Shown here piece by piece: positions 33,352-45,624 of a DNA stretch of 64,000 nucleotides; positions within the stretch are counted from its first letter, which is position 1, and each line of letters opens with the position of its first letter. The notes below the pieces were generated by a model that was not told where the DNA came from, searched no databases, and saw nothing but the letters and a program-made list of their open reading frames with translations. A program made the translations under genes and the position numbers. This stretch comes from Helianthus annuus (taxonomy: Eukaryota > Streptophyta > Magnoliopsida > Asterales > Asteraceae), in the NCBI RefSeq assembly GCF_002127325.2, contig NC_035445.2, positions 80,595,389 to 80,659,388 of the forward strand, written 5' to 3'.

Positions 33352-34883
33352 TGTAACAACCGTGATTTTTTTTTATTTTTATAAAACATCATGGTTTATC
33401 TTATCATTATCATTGAATAGAGGTATTTTTATATATATTAAAAATATTCCTTTTTATAAGTATTACTTTGAAATAAGCTTGAAAAAAAATTTATAAGTTT
33501 AAATAGTTTAGAGTTATAAAAAGATAAAATTGATTTGATGCTTGTTTTACTATTTCTAAAAGTTAATTTAACATAATAAAGCCTTGGCTCGGATTGCACT
33601 ATCACGAGAACCTTAGGGACTGAAAACATCAAAATCCCAAAAGCTTCAAACAAAGATCTGCCATGATCTTCTCTTGCCCACGCTATTAAGATCCGGTAAA
33701 CCCGGAAATTCCGGTGACATTCCAAAATAACCAAACCTCCACAAAATCATTTCCATTTTGATCTCGCCTAGCCTGCTAATCGTTTCCTTAATTATGAGAC
33801 GCGTTTTAAGCAACTAATTACTACCGTATCATGCTCGAAAATAATTCCATTCCATTCTATACTGATAAATTCCAAGCTTTCCGAAACTGATTTGTTGGTT
33901 GATTTATGTATAAATATAAACCTCTAAACATCGTTCAGAACCTTAACACCCTAATTAAAAACTTTCAAACTCGCTGCTGTCGTTCTCTACATCACCAGAA
34001 AGAAGTCTTATCCTGCCGGAATTCTGTGGCTCCGGCCAAGCTGAGTTTTGTCTATCCTTTCGCGAATCGCTAAAATTATGTCGTGCCTTTTTGCTTGTTT
34101 CCTTATGTAGTTGAAAAGCACAAGTAACATGTATAAAATAAGGTCATATGCCGGGTCCTTATGATTAAAGGAATCAGGATGTTGGATTTGATTTGGGATA
34201 TAGGGCGAAACCTTCATTCATTTTGGATATCACATCATCATAGGCTCGTCTATTCCCCATTATCTATGAGCGAAACTTGACGTTGCCAACCATACGAGGT
34301 CAGCTCCGTTTGATTGAGCTTAGACCTTACAACACACAATAATACCGTGCAATATACATACATTTATTGGCACACCATGATATCGTGCAACATACATTCA
34401 TTCATTGCCACACCATAATGCCGTGCAACATGCATATATTTATTGAATCATTTCAGTTGGTTTGTTTATTGTTTGAGGTTGCGTTATGAGTTTGATATAT
34501 AACATGCAACATACATACGTACTTACATTGGTTATCACACGTTTTCTCAATAAATCAAATTTAATCATAATGATTTTTCAAATAAGAATAAGGTTCACTC
34601 ACCAACCTTTGTTGACCTAAAAACTATTTTTATACATGATACAGGTAAGCAGGTATGAAGAAGAGATTGGACATAGGATAGGCCTTAGTTAACTAGAATG
34701 GATAATGTAGCTTAGTGGTTATGATCAATGTCTCATTTGTAATTGTTTATTTGAATTATTTGTTATGTGAAACAATTGCTATGAATTAATGATTATTTAA
34801 AACATGCAATAGCAAGTCATAAGCTCTCGAGTCAACCCAATCATGCCCCAATCACCTATTCCGCTGCGGGTCGGGGTGTGACA
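33352..34883 (+). mobile_element. 3' LTR of a truncated Gypsy chromovirus (family C)
   Basis: Starts tgtaacaaccgtga directly after the polypurine tract and ends cgggtcggggtgtgaca; 1532 bp. The 5' LTR and coding region are absent, so the element is 5'-truncated. The 5 bp following are atcgt, but no partner duplication is visible. A TATA-like tgtataaatataaa at about 33908 could mark its promoter. Confidence 0.8.
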
Positions 34884-36833
34884 ATCGTCATTGATATAAA
34901 GTCAAGGTCAGAAGTTCACGCCTGGCTTCCAGCACGGTGTGAGGTTTGTCGAACCTAATAGCGCTATTAACTAGTACCCCGTTTACCAAACCCGACAACT
35001 AATCGGTATGAAGTGTTGGGACTTTTTAGATAGAGTTTCATTTAGTCTGCTAAAGACAAGAAATATAAACTACTGTATTTAATAGGCAATATTCCAACCC
35101 AGGAATATAAAGTAGTCCCAAATCCAGGGATAGTGTAGTTCTGAAACCCGGGAATGCATGCTTTTAGTAAATGTGTGAACTCACTTTAGTTTAGCTCGGT
35201 TAGACTTAGATGGAGAAATAATGAAGATGGTCAACCACGTCCTAGAATGATTACCATTTAATCCATTAGGGTGTGTTCATGCATTTCGTGTAAGTCCTAC
35301 ATGTATCTAGCAATTAGCACGCGAACAAGTTGTCACATAATATTTTATCGTGTGGTTTTCATGCACATGTTCACAATATAACCTACGACACGGCATATGT
35401 TATTTATACAATCACTAAACAAGTGCAGGCACTTAAAATAACAATTTCGACTCTTATAAGTTTTTCAATCATGCACTACAATTTCACTGAAATTAGGTTG
35501 TTTTAGGAAGCTCGTTTACCATACTTATGGAGTTGCAAAATTATGATCTTTTTATGTGACGTACCCAAGGTTGGAGAATTCGCTAGTCACTAGTCGGTCG
35601 GTGAGGTGGGGACTAGCGACTACTCGGGATTAATCGGATCAGATTTTTTATATGTAAATTTTAGTTTTATGTATACATATACACATTTTTATAGGTAAAT
35701 ATTTTAAGTAGCTAAGTTTTAACTTTTATCACCACAATTCAGGTCATATAAGAGGACCCGGGGTGGGAACAAATTGTTCCGTGATGAAATGTATAACGCC
35801 GTGATACACGGCCGCCACTAGTGATGGTCACGCGTGGAAGAGTTAACGCGTTGTGGTGGTCACGCGTTGAAGTTTGGAACTTTGTGTATGGTGGGTTGTA
35901 CTCTAGTGCTGAGGAGTTGTACATTGATGGTATAAATAAAAAAGGTTGTGATACCATCACTAGTGATACCACCCCCCCTACATTTCTATCACTAGTGATA
36001 GAATATTGGTTGTGCACATGGCATTACTTGATTGGATAGTGGGAGTGATAGATTCTATCACTAGTGAACCACCCCTAGTCCCCTAACACTTAGTTCATCG
36101 AAAACCACCATATCTAACCCATAAACAAAACCCTAGCGACTAACCGAAATCATAATCGACACACATCAAGTACACATGACCCTTAACATCTAGCACCCCA
36201 AGTAACATTACCATAGCATGAACATGTAAAAAAATCAAGAACTCAGCCACGTTATGAGGTGTTTGCAATTGAAAGCATATGTATAACTATTGGAACTAAG
36301 CATAAAGATCGAAGCATGGTACCTAGTGACAAAGTGAGAATATGATCAAGCCTCAAACCGAAAGTATCAAGTCCCCGGTGTTCCTTGGTTGCGTCGTTAG
36401 GATAGTGAAGAGGGAGGGAGAGAAGATCGCAGGGATGTTGTACGTGGGTTAGGGTTTCTGGTTGTTATGAACAATTTAATCTACGTACATTATTGAATGG
36501 TTTCACATAGGGGCGGTTTTGGGATTAGATGTGGGTCGAAAATACCCAACAAATGAGGAGGGGATTGGACTACTTTTGGGCCGTAAGTAGGAGGGCAAGG
36601 GGTGAGGTGACCAGAACTTAGAACAAAAGAAAATGGCAATTGGCAGTTTCATCGTTTTGCTTATATGACTTTACTATTTTTTTTTCAACAATTAAAAATC
36701 AAAAAGGTAAATGCATGATATTATATATGTATAACATATATTCACTCAAATACAGTACGATAACAGAAAAAAAGAACGTAATAAAATAATCGAAGGGGAT
36801 GAACGGTTTACCTCGGAAGCACGGGTTGTCACA
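34884..36833 (-). mobile_element. Minus-strand Gypsy LTR remnant, interrupted by a MITE
   Basis: The right edge, read on the minus strand, is tgtgacaacccgtgcttccg, an LTR start of the Gypsy type. The sequence leftward has no ORF. Its 3' end was not found, so it may extend under or beyond the family C LTR. A Tourist-like MITE inserted at 35752-36083. Confidence 0.5.
35752..36083. mobile_element. Tourist-like MITE, family TCACTAGTGA, copy 2
   Basis: The ends gaggacccggggtgg and ccacccctagtcccc are inverted at 12 of 15 positions. TAA is duplicated at 35749-35751 and 36084-36086; 332 bp. Shares ctacatttctatcactagtg and ttgattggatagtggga with copy 1, but differs in its left third, which contains repeated cacgcgt(g/t) words. 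Confidence 0.78.
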
Positions 36834-37814
36834 AAATCGATAAATGATCATCAAATAACTTTGTAGCTGAAACCATCATCAATCGCAGTTACTTTGGAGT
36901 TAAGACCCAAGATCGTTGTCCACAATATCATTGTATTTAAGCTTATAAAAAGCGTTTTATATCTCTCTCGCACTCGGAATATTCATTGTCGTTCCATATT
37001 TGTAACCAGTAAGAATCAATTAGAAGTTATGGTTGAATCAATTACTTAGTTGGATTTGTAACTAATAACGGTTATGACCAATGAAACCGATATTAACTCC
37101 TAAACGTTTGGAAATCAATCATCAAGTTTATAAATCTTCCGGCTCACTATCTCCATTTAATCATTTTCACTTGACCGGGTTACCAACTTCACCATCGTCC
37201 ACTTCCGTTTTGTTGTTAATTCAGAGCTCCGCCCCGCTTCTGGTAGCAGTCGCTGCTACTCGAACGCCGGGATCACGAATCGCCACCGCCACTTCCCCGT
37301 TCTTTCGACTAGTGAGGTAACCGTTGATTCACGTTATTAGCTTGCTACCTCTGGTTGAACTTCCGGTCTTGTGTTGCTTTGTCGGTGATTAAGAAAAGTA
37401 ACGAGAAATAGTTTGTGTTTAAGCATGTGTGTGTGAACGTGTGTGTTCGATTAATAGAGTGTGTGCATTAGCTATGATGGGTGTGTGCGTAAGTGTGTGT
37501 TGCCTGTGTATGTATAAATTAAAAAAAGTTATTGATGAAACACACCGTGACTTGTCAAGTAGGGTTAATCCCTTCTTTCCGAGATCGATGGTTGGGTCCT
37601 CTAACTGTCTCCTGCACAAAGAAACATACCGTGACTCGTAACAAGGAGGATGGGGTAGGGGTGCTCCTTGTTACCACTTTCCGGCGTGAGAATCAGTATT
37701 TGCTTGAGAGCAAAGTGTGTCTTTGAGTAGTAAGTGAGAGAGAGCAGATTAGCGTTACCTCAAACCTGGTCCGGGTGAGTATTTATAGCCGAAGAGCTGT
37801 CAGAACTTTAGGGA
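36834..37814. other. Gene-less stretch with LTR-like promoter words
   Basis: No gene recognised. A minus-strand TATA-like ctataaatactca (about 37778-37790) and TGTGTG-rich sequence at 37425-37510 suggest retroelement or promoter remains. Short ORFs on both strands overlap and look random. Confidence 0.35.
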
Positions 37815-38309
37815 TGAATCAACAAATGAAAAACCAATTTATTTAAACTTCTTCACTAAAATAGTACAAGGAAATCAACTAGTCATCACAGATTGATTGG
37901 TGTACAAATATAACCAAAAGGTTAACAAAGAAGAGATCAAACACCCTCACGAATGTACGTGTGAGGAAGAAATGAGAGCAGGAGCACAAGTGTTCGAGAA
38001 GGAGTAGTGTGAGACGGAGATGGCCAGGATCCCAAGGAGCCATTATAAAGAGCCGGATCAACACAAACCCTTAAGCCCACTGCAACATGGACCAGCCCAT
38101 GTAATACCCGAGTTCCAAAAACCCTAAAGTAATAATAACGATTAATAATGTCAGATTTCTTTTAAGACAAGTTTAATATATGTTAAAATCAATTACTTAA
38201 CTGTCATTTTCTTTCTACCGAACATTTTTGCTTAGTAAATATTTTTAACAATATTGTATCTATCCTAATAATAAGATTTTTAATAAGCTAAATAGTTAGG
38301 GCCTTTTGA

Positions 38310-38497
38310 CCATTAGGTCATGGGTTCAATTCCCATAAAGGGGGTTTTTCTCAGATTTATTGGGTTTCCTCCTGAATTGGTGTATAGGCATTATTGCCTA
38401 GTGGAGATGGATATGATCGGGTGGTTCTGCTGGTGGCACGATGATACTCCAGTGGTCCGTCAGTGATCCAAATTTGCCGTTCAAAAAAAAAAAAAAA
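38310..38497 (+). mobile_element. SINE inserted in the solo LTR
   Basis: A B-box-like ggttcaattcc lies at about 38326-38336. The body ends in 15 A (38483-38497), and a perfect 15-bp duplication gttagggccttttga flanks it at 38295-38309 and 38498-38512. The expected A box is not evident within the insert, so it is probably 5'-truncated. 188 bp. Confidence 0.82.
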
Positions 38498-39229
38498 GTT
38501 AGGGCCTTTTGAAATTGAAAGCAAACTAAAAGCACCGTTTTGTAAGTTTCCTAATATCCTAGGGTAGAATTATAAAAAAAATGAATTAAAATCCTTTCTT
38601 CAATTAACCATACATTACGTTGTGAATTCAAGAAATGTTTTTTTTAGAAAACGATTTTGACATAACCTCTCAAAATAACCCTTCAACCACACATTTATTC
38701 CACCAATCTTCACCCGATTCATACCATCACCTTAGCACCGAAAACGGCCACCACAATTGCATCTGCGTACGCCGCACCACCACTCTCCGGCGGCTGTGAA
38801 TCGCCCCGACACTCACCACCGTATCACCCCCGTCTGAAACATACCGCCTCACCATCATTGCATTCCTTAGTGGCCATATTTGTTTCGCATGAACACCACC
38901 GTCGCACCGCCCATACGCGAGTCCGTCGCAACAGCTTTTCAGTCGTCGCTGTCGCATTCGGCCATTGTATGACTCCGCCTAGTTTAACACGTTTTCGCCC
39001 CGAGACTGCTGCAACTTCACCACCGCCGCCTGACCGTCTTCGGTTTTGCCCACAACTGACGTCGCTCTAATATGTGATGTATATCAGATCGGTTCGATCA
39101 GGTAATAATTCCGATCACATTTACTCAAATCCATTTTTTGAGGGATGACTTTGAGTTCTTTCCGACGACTAAGTCATCCAATTCCAAAGTTGAACGTACG
39201 TTTCGTTTGGACTAAAATATGGAACTTGA

Positions 39230-39900
39230 TTGTTTCCTAGTTATCAAAATTGATTGTATATGTTTGTGTGTCGATGGGAGTATGCGTGTGTTGATTTATA
39301 TGTGTGTATAATGCGTGTTGCAGGTAGGTGTATATCACCTTGTATGGGTGAATGTGTGTGTGTTTTATGTATATATGTATGATCTTGGTGTGGGTATTAT
39401 TGCATGCATATGTGTATGGCTTGAATATGTACGAGAGTGTGTGTTTGTTTAACATTGTGTAAGTGATTTATGTATGCATGTGCATGCATCTATGTCTTCA
39501 TATATGTAGTGTGTGTAGAGTGAGTGTGCTCCATGTGTCTGTGAGTTTAACTGGCATGTGCATGATGAGTACATATATATACTAAATGTGTATGTAGTGT
39601 GCATAATATATGATGGTATGTATGTGTGTGTGAATCTAAAACATGGGTGTGTTACTGATGTGCATGTCTGTTATACATATGTGGTGTGTGAATGTATATT
39701 GTGTGCATGGTGTTTGTGTGTGTTATTATGAATGAATGCGTGTGTGTGTAATAGTGCGTTGTATATTGTGTCTTTTTCTTTTGTATATAATATGAGTGTG
39801 GTGTGCATGTGTTTGATATGTGCATGGTGTGTAAATATATTATATATACGTATGCGTGTATATTATATATGTATGGAGGTGTCTATACGTATATTTTTCC
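39230..39900. repeat. TGTGTG/TGCATG-rich low-complexity tract
   Basis: Several hundred bases of irregular tgtgtgt, atgtatgt, gtgcatg and tatatat words within the family D solo LTR. It is not a clean microsatellite. Downstream, at 40140-42060, looser iterations of tctgtt, cagtat and cggt words continue. Confidence 0.75.
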
Positions 39901-42477
39901 TAAATATTTAGAAAATATAGTCCCTAATTGGGAATATTAAGTATAAAATAATAGTCGTTTTATTTGCTACGTATATCAGGCTAAAGTTTTGAGAATGAAA
40001 TACTTAGTCGCCGGGAGAAAATTCAAAGGACCAACTTGGAAATTAAATAGATTATAACTAATCATGTAACGCGGGATTTAGGTGTGCATAATTTTTTAGG
40101 ACGACTTGATTTATGGATTTTTGCTTTTGTTTTGCTCTATAAGGTACAGATTCCGTTTCTTTTACATCATAGTATATTTTTATTTTTCGTTACTCGTTGG
40201 TACGGATTCTGTTTGTTTTCATCGTAGTATAATTTCCAATTCCTTCTACGGGTATGTATTCTCAAGTCTTGATATCATAACGTAATTTTATTTTCATTAC
40301 TCTTAGTATGGATCTTTATCCTTCTATTAGAGTCTGATTGTCATGGTTTGATACCTATATTCGTTTGGTATGTGATACGTTATCTGAGTCAGTATTGTAT
40401 CTGTCTACTTTTTGTTAGTGTGTTGTAGCATGCCATACCTCAGACTTGTATCATGGTCGCATGTTCCTGTTAGTATTATTTTCAGTTGCTTGTAAATTAT
40501 TTATAAGGCCTTAGTATTTGTACTCTGTCACCCAAGCATGTCTGACTTGTCGTTTGGGCGTCAATGGCATGGCACTTATCGTGACAGTGCGTAATCAAAG
40601 TTCACGGCGTCTCTAGCTTGTGCTTGTGTAGCATCTTGGCCACTAGAGGCGTATAGATCGATCTTAGCTCTGCGTTTGAGTTTGTTTGTCTGGAGATGGA
40701 ATAAGGGGTGAACGCCACACTCACCATCTCATAGGTGCATGGACTAGCTAGCTGTGTACCAGTCTGTTTCTGTTTTTGGCTTTGGGTGCTTCTGTGTTAC
40801 ACGATTTATTTTGTTGATATATAGTTGTCGTGTAAGTTAGTATATGTTTTTGTATGTGAATATGTTAAGTATCTGTTCTGATATGTCTGATTTGTTTGTA
40901 CGCATCCGGTTTTGTTTCCGATCGTGTATTGGGCTAATTATGCTTCCGATTGTGTACAGTATCCGATTCTGTTATGTATTAGCTATGTCTGTTTTGACTC
41001 AGTATCTGTTCCGGTTTGTATCAGATTTGTCTTGATCAGTATCAGTCTCAGTTTGGATTTAGATTTCGTGTTATACGTTTAGTTTGTGTCCGACAATATC
41101 TGTATTCGGTATTTGATTCGGTGTCTGTCGATATTTGTCGTTTAATCTATCTTTGTTCCGTGTCTATTTTTCTTATCGGTTTAATAAATTTCGTAAGGAT
41201 TAAATCATTCTTCTTTTAAACCCAAGTTATATAGATTATTTTCGTTATTAAATATAAATCTTCAAAGCTATACAAATAGTTATTTTAATTAAATAATAAC
41301 TTAAGAAATTTGATTAATTAATAAAGTTGGATTTGAATCTAAACATTTATTTAAAGATAATAGTTCGACAATTCTTTCTCTTAAAGATTATAAGATTTTT
41401 AGTGGTATTTAAAATGTTTAGGCTTACGTATTTGGTTTTGATTCTGAATTGTATTTTCATGTCAGTTTACGAAACTTTTATAATATTTCATTTGAAATCC
41501 AGTTTATGACATTTATTATATTTCTAAATTATAATTTTTTTTAAGTTAGAAAATTAGTTCTTTTTGTCTAATGTTGATTTGCTATATAATGTGATAAACT
41601 ATTTTATTTTGATAACATTCAAACGCTCAATTTAAGAAAATACTTTTGCCAAGTATCTTGTTTTAAAAATAATAGCATTATTAAACGTTGTTTAAAATAT
41701 TTGATAGTTATTACTTCTTGGATTTGTTTAAATGTTTCATTTACAAACTACGAATAATAGGTTAGAAACTTTTCTGGTTATACAGATACTAGATTATTTA
41801 ATCAATGTTTTCAATAAGTTCGTTTATACAAGATAATACATTTTAGTCATCGTGGTCAGCTGTGTAACAGTCTCTACAACGGTTTTGTGTTGGGTTCGAT
41901 ATCAGTTATGTGTATGGCTGACTTTTGTTTCCGTATCAGTTTTCGTTTAAGTTTTAGATCGGTTAGTGTATCGGTCTTTCGTATGCATCTGTTTTCTGTA
42001 CTCGTGTCAGTAATCGTTTCAGTTCAGTCTTAGTTCTATTATGTTTTTCTTTCCGCTTATATGACTTTACTTGTACTGTTGATTTCTCCGTTACTAAGAA
42101 ATTTTTGTCTCAGCCGTATCTTTCTTTTTGTGTTTTTCCTATTTTGTTTTACAGGTAATATGGGATGATCTGGGATTTCAGTGGAGAGCGTTAGGAAGTT
42201 GCTAGTCAAGATTCTTTATTTCAGTAATGTAATAAATGTAATTAGGATCTTTTATTTAATGCTTTGGATTGGTTTTTAGTTTTGATATCTGTAAGAGTGA
42301 CACGTCAGCCCTTTTCGGGTCGGGGTGTTACAGCCCAACAGAGCCCAAAGCCAGCTAAGGAAACCGGATCCAAACCTCAATCAAAAGGAAAAAAGGAGCA
42401 ACGGTTAGAAACTAAAAAAGGAAAAAACATTTAAACTGAAAATATGTAAAAGATATAGAATATTTTTAACACCCCCC

Positions 42478-44086
42478 TCAGTTTAAATGTTTAAACAAAT
42501 TTAACAAACCTAAAGACTTACACATTTCATCGTGATTCCTTGGCATAAGACCTTTTGTGAAGAGGTCAGCAAGTTGAAATTCAGTTTGAATACCGGCTGT
42601 TTTGATGATACTTGCAACAATTTTTTCCCTTAGGAAGAAAAGGTCAACTTCAAAATGTTTTGTTTTATCATGAAACACAAAATTTGCAGCTATGGAGATG
42701 GCTACGGTATTGTCACATCTGAGGGTTACCGGAAGATCAACTTTAATCCCCAACTCCCTTAGGATGTTTGTTAACCACAGAATTTCACAAGCGGCACTAC
42801 ACATGGACCTGTACTCGGCTTCAGCAGAGGAACGAGAAACTACACTTTGTTTCTTGCTTTTCCAAGAAACTAAGGAGTTTCTAAGAAAGATACAAAAACC
42901 TGTAACGGACCTCCTGCTGTCGACACATTTGGCCCAATCGGAATCAGCATAAGCTGTTAACTGAAAAGTGTTATTTTTGTTTAAACATGATGCCAAAACC
43001 GGGTGCACCTTTTAAGTATCTCAGCAGCCTAAAGGCTATCTGAGAGTGTGCCTCGGTTGGTTTATGCATATATTGAGAAAGGTAATGAACAGCATATGCG
43101 ATGTCAGGACGAGTGTGGGATAAATAAATAAGTTTCCCAACAAGCTTTTGATACTCAGTGACATTAGCATCCTTTAAATCTTCACATTTACTTAATTTGG
43201 TTAAAACATAGTTTTGTTCTATTGGACAACTGACTGGTTTGCATCCACTCATCCCATATTCTTTTAAGAGATCCATACAATATTTTCTTTGGGTAAGACA
43301 AATACAATCATTGTTTTGATAACTTCAATTCCAAGAAAGTATTTTAATAAACCAAGGTCTTTGATTTGAAATTCCTTTTTAGAAGGAATTTGATGTTATT
43401 AATTTCATCAGGATTGTTTCTTGTTAGCACAATGTCATCCACAAAGACTAATAAGGCAATAAACACAGAGTTGTTGGACTTTATGAACATAGAATGGTCA
43501 CATTTGGACTGAATAAAACCAATTTTGACAAGAATTTGAACAAGTTTTTCATTCCACATGCGAGGGGCCTGTTTTAAACCATACAGGGACCTTTTTAGTC
43601 TACACACTTTGTTGTTTTTATCAATGTTTAAGCCATCAGGAGGAGTCATATAAACCTCCTCCTTTAGACTTCCATAAAGGAAAGCATTATTCACATCAAG
43701 TTGATAAATGGGCCAGTTATTTTGCACAGAAAGGCTAATGATACATCTAACTGTGACCATCTTGACTACAGAAGAAAATGTCTCCTCAAAGTCTATGCCC
43801 TCAACTTGACTAAAGCCTTTGGCAACAAGCCTGGCTTTAAACCTATCAACTTCACCGCTTGATTTGTATTTAATTTTGTATACCCATTTGCACCCAATGG
43901 GTTTCTTTCCCTTTGGGAGGTCAACTAAGTCCCAAGTATCATTACTGTATAAAGCAGAGAGTTCATCATTCATGGAATCTATCCATCTTTTATCCTTACA
44001 TGCTTCTCTATAACTAACAGGTTCAGCCATTTTATTTAAATTAGCAGCAAAACACATATTTTCACTAGACAGATTAGCATAGCTAA
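42478..44086 (-). pseudogene. Copia pol: reverse transcriptase and RNase H, frameshifted
   Basis: Minus strand. 44086-43344 encodes the RT core: KPIGCKWVYKIKYKSSGEVD, RFKARLVAKGF, QLDVNNAFLYGSL, KRSLYGLKQAPRMWN and the catalytic FVDDIVLT. A frameshift near 43345 leads to 43276-42971 (KLIYLSHTRPDIAYAVHYLS, LLRYLKG). A second near 42975 leads to RNase H, 43008-42478 (AYADSDWAKCVDSRRSVTGF, SSAEAEYRSM, DNTVAISIA, ADLFTKGLMPRNH). The YVDD-type motif is intact, but the two frameshifts and the lost N-terminal half make it non-functional. The coding frame is open up to the insertion border at 44086. Confidence 0.93.
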
Positions 44087-45624
44087 TGATGCGCGTGTGG
44101 TGTTATAGGTTTTTATATATATTTTTAGCCCTTTTTACACGTTAGTCAAGTTTTAAATTTATAAAACACGATATTTTACTAACACCAAACACACATATGG
44201 GCAAGTGCACCCATCGTGAGCGTAGTATAGTGTTGGTAAGATACCGAGGTCGTCCAAGGACACAAGAGCTTTTAATACCGGATTATCCTCAACGTCTAAT
44301 CAAATCAAAAGTTTAGAAAAAGGTTTTAAACTAGAAAATAAAAACTAAAAATGCTGAAAAATAAAAATAAAAATAAAACAGATAGACAAGATGAATCACT
44401 TGGAACCGACTCGTGTTTAGTGTGACCTTTGATTATTTCCGCACTTTTGTACTTTTTAAGAGATTATCTTAATTATTGTAGTAGGCCCCTCTTTTGAAGG
44501 TGACGTTACCCTCAACCCAGTAGTTTGAGTCAGCAATGATACAATCCTAAAGGGTTGGATTACAAAAAGATAATTAATTAAGTTATTAATGCGTAATGTG
44601 GTAGGCCCCTCTTTTGAAGGTGACGTTACCCTCGGCTAAGTAGTCTGAGTCAGCAGGGATACAGTCCTAAGTAGCCGGGTTAATGTTTTAATAGTAGCTT
44701 ACATAGAGGGGATCAAGGAGTTCGGACCCCCCCCCCCAATCCAATACCATTGAGTATTGAAGGAGGTCCTACTAAAGTTGACCCAGGTCCTTGCAGGATC
44801 TATACACTGAACAAGGCAAGACTCTTACCAAACCATTCCCTTAACCCCCGACCAGGTAGCCAACATATCTCCATATAGACTGTGGAGATATGAATGGTGA
44901 AAATCTTTTATTTTATATAGACAGTAAAATAATGCCAAGACACCACAGACAAATGATAAGGAAGATTCACCTTCAACATAAGAACCTAGTTATTAAAGTC
45001 ATTATAAAAAGTGCGAAAAGATTAAAAATAAAAAGTATTACACTAGACACTTGTCTTCACCAAGTGATGTAAGAGACTTAGGCAAACATGGCCTTTGATT
45101 GTCAAGAACTCTTACGATCAATCTTGGATCCCGAGACTACTCACACACTCTATGATGGATGATGGTGGTGGATGTGGGTTGTGATGGTGGTGGTGGGTGG
45201 GTGAAGTGTGAGAGAGGTGGTTTGCCAAGGGATGGTTTGCAAATGAGCCAAGCACCCTTATTTATAGCCGCACAGAAGCCCGGACATGGCCCCGTGTCCA
45301 TTGGGCATGGCCCTGTGTCCACCCGTCTTCTCTTTTTTCATTAAATGCAGTTTGTCTGCATTAGTTGACCACGCCCCCGTGTCCGCTGGGCACGACCCCG
45401 TGTGCAGAAGCGTATCTGTACTATCAAGATTTTCCTAGATTCTGCGAATCTTAGAGTTGACCACGGCCCCGTGTCTGCTGGACACGCCCCCGTGGTGGGT
45501 GATAGAAGCTTCTACAACTTTGTCTTTTCTGCAGACACTTGGGCACGCCCCCGAGCTCATTGAGCACGAGGCGTGTTCAGCCTTCTGTTCTCTTGTTTTT
45601 GCTTGGGAAGATGCTGTCGGGGGG
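44087..45624 (+). mobile_element. Tat/Athila-type LTR sequence, solo or part of the Athila 5' LTR
   Basis: Begins tgatgcgcgtgtggtgttat at the exact break in the Copia pol. It contains the typical segment taccgaggtcgtccaaggac and a duplicated about 130-bp unit (taggcccctcttttgaaggt at about 44484 and 44602). The preceding 5 bp are gctaa; no matching copy marks a 3' end inside the window. It may be a separate truncated LTR into which Athila inserted, or the first half of one 3.2-kb LTR reaching 47330. A run of 12 C lies at about 44727. Confidence 0.6.
45270..45580. repeat. Cluster of CACGCCCCCGTGTC-type near-palindromes
   Basis: About nine words of the form cac(g/a)(g/c)ccccgtg or its relatives, many in pairs facing each other around a 6-9-bp spacer (for example gaccacggccccgtgtc, then ctggacacgcccccgtgg). 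They are GC-rich within otherwise ordinary LTR sequence. Confidence 0.75.

Larger units (their letters stand above)
38100..42332 (+). mobile_element. 4.2-kb solo LTR (Gypsy type, family D)
   Basis: Starts tgtaatacccgagttcc and ends cgggtcggggtgttaca. A perfect 5-bp duplication gccca lies at 38095-38099 and 42333-42337. No primer site, polypurine tract or domain lies inside. The large size comes partly from low-complexity (TG-rich) sequence and a SINE. It inserted into the Copia 3' LTR. Confidence 0.85.
37815..44086 (-). mobile_element. Ty1/Copia element, 3' part, split by a solo LTR
   Basis: Minus-strand element. Its pol (RT plus RNase H) runs 44086 to 42478, followed at once by a polypurine tract that overlaps the stop codon (tgagggggg) and an LTR starting tgttaaaaatattc at 42471. 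The LTR runs to 42338, is interrupted by the insertion 38100-42332 plus one copy of its duplication, and resumes at 38099, ending probably near 37815 (tgaatcaaca read on plus). That gives an LTR of about 420 bp. gag, protease and integrase are cut off by the insertion at 44087. Confidence 0.8.

Noticed and set aside
38326..38336. tRNA gene suggested by the B-box ggttcaattcc
   Set aside because: No cloverleaf or A box at the right distance; poly(A) tail and 15-bp duplication show it is a SINE.
39237..39455. Histidine/threonine-rich minus-strand ORF
   Set aside because: Direct translation of TG-rich low-complexity DNA.
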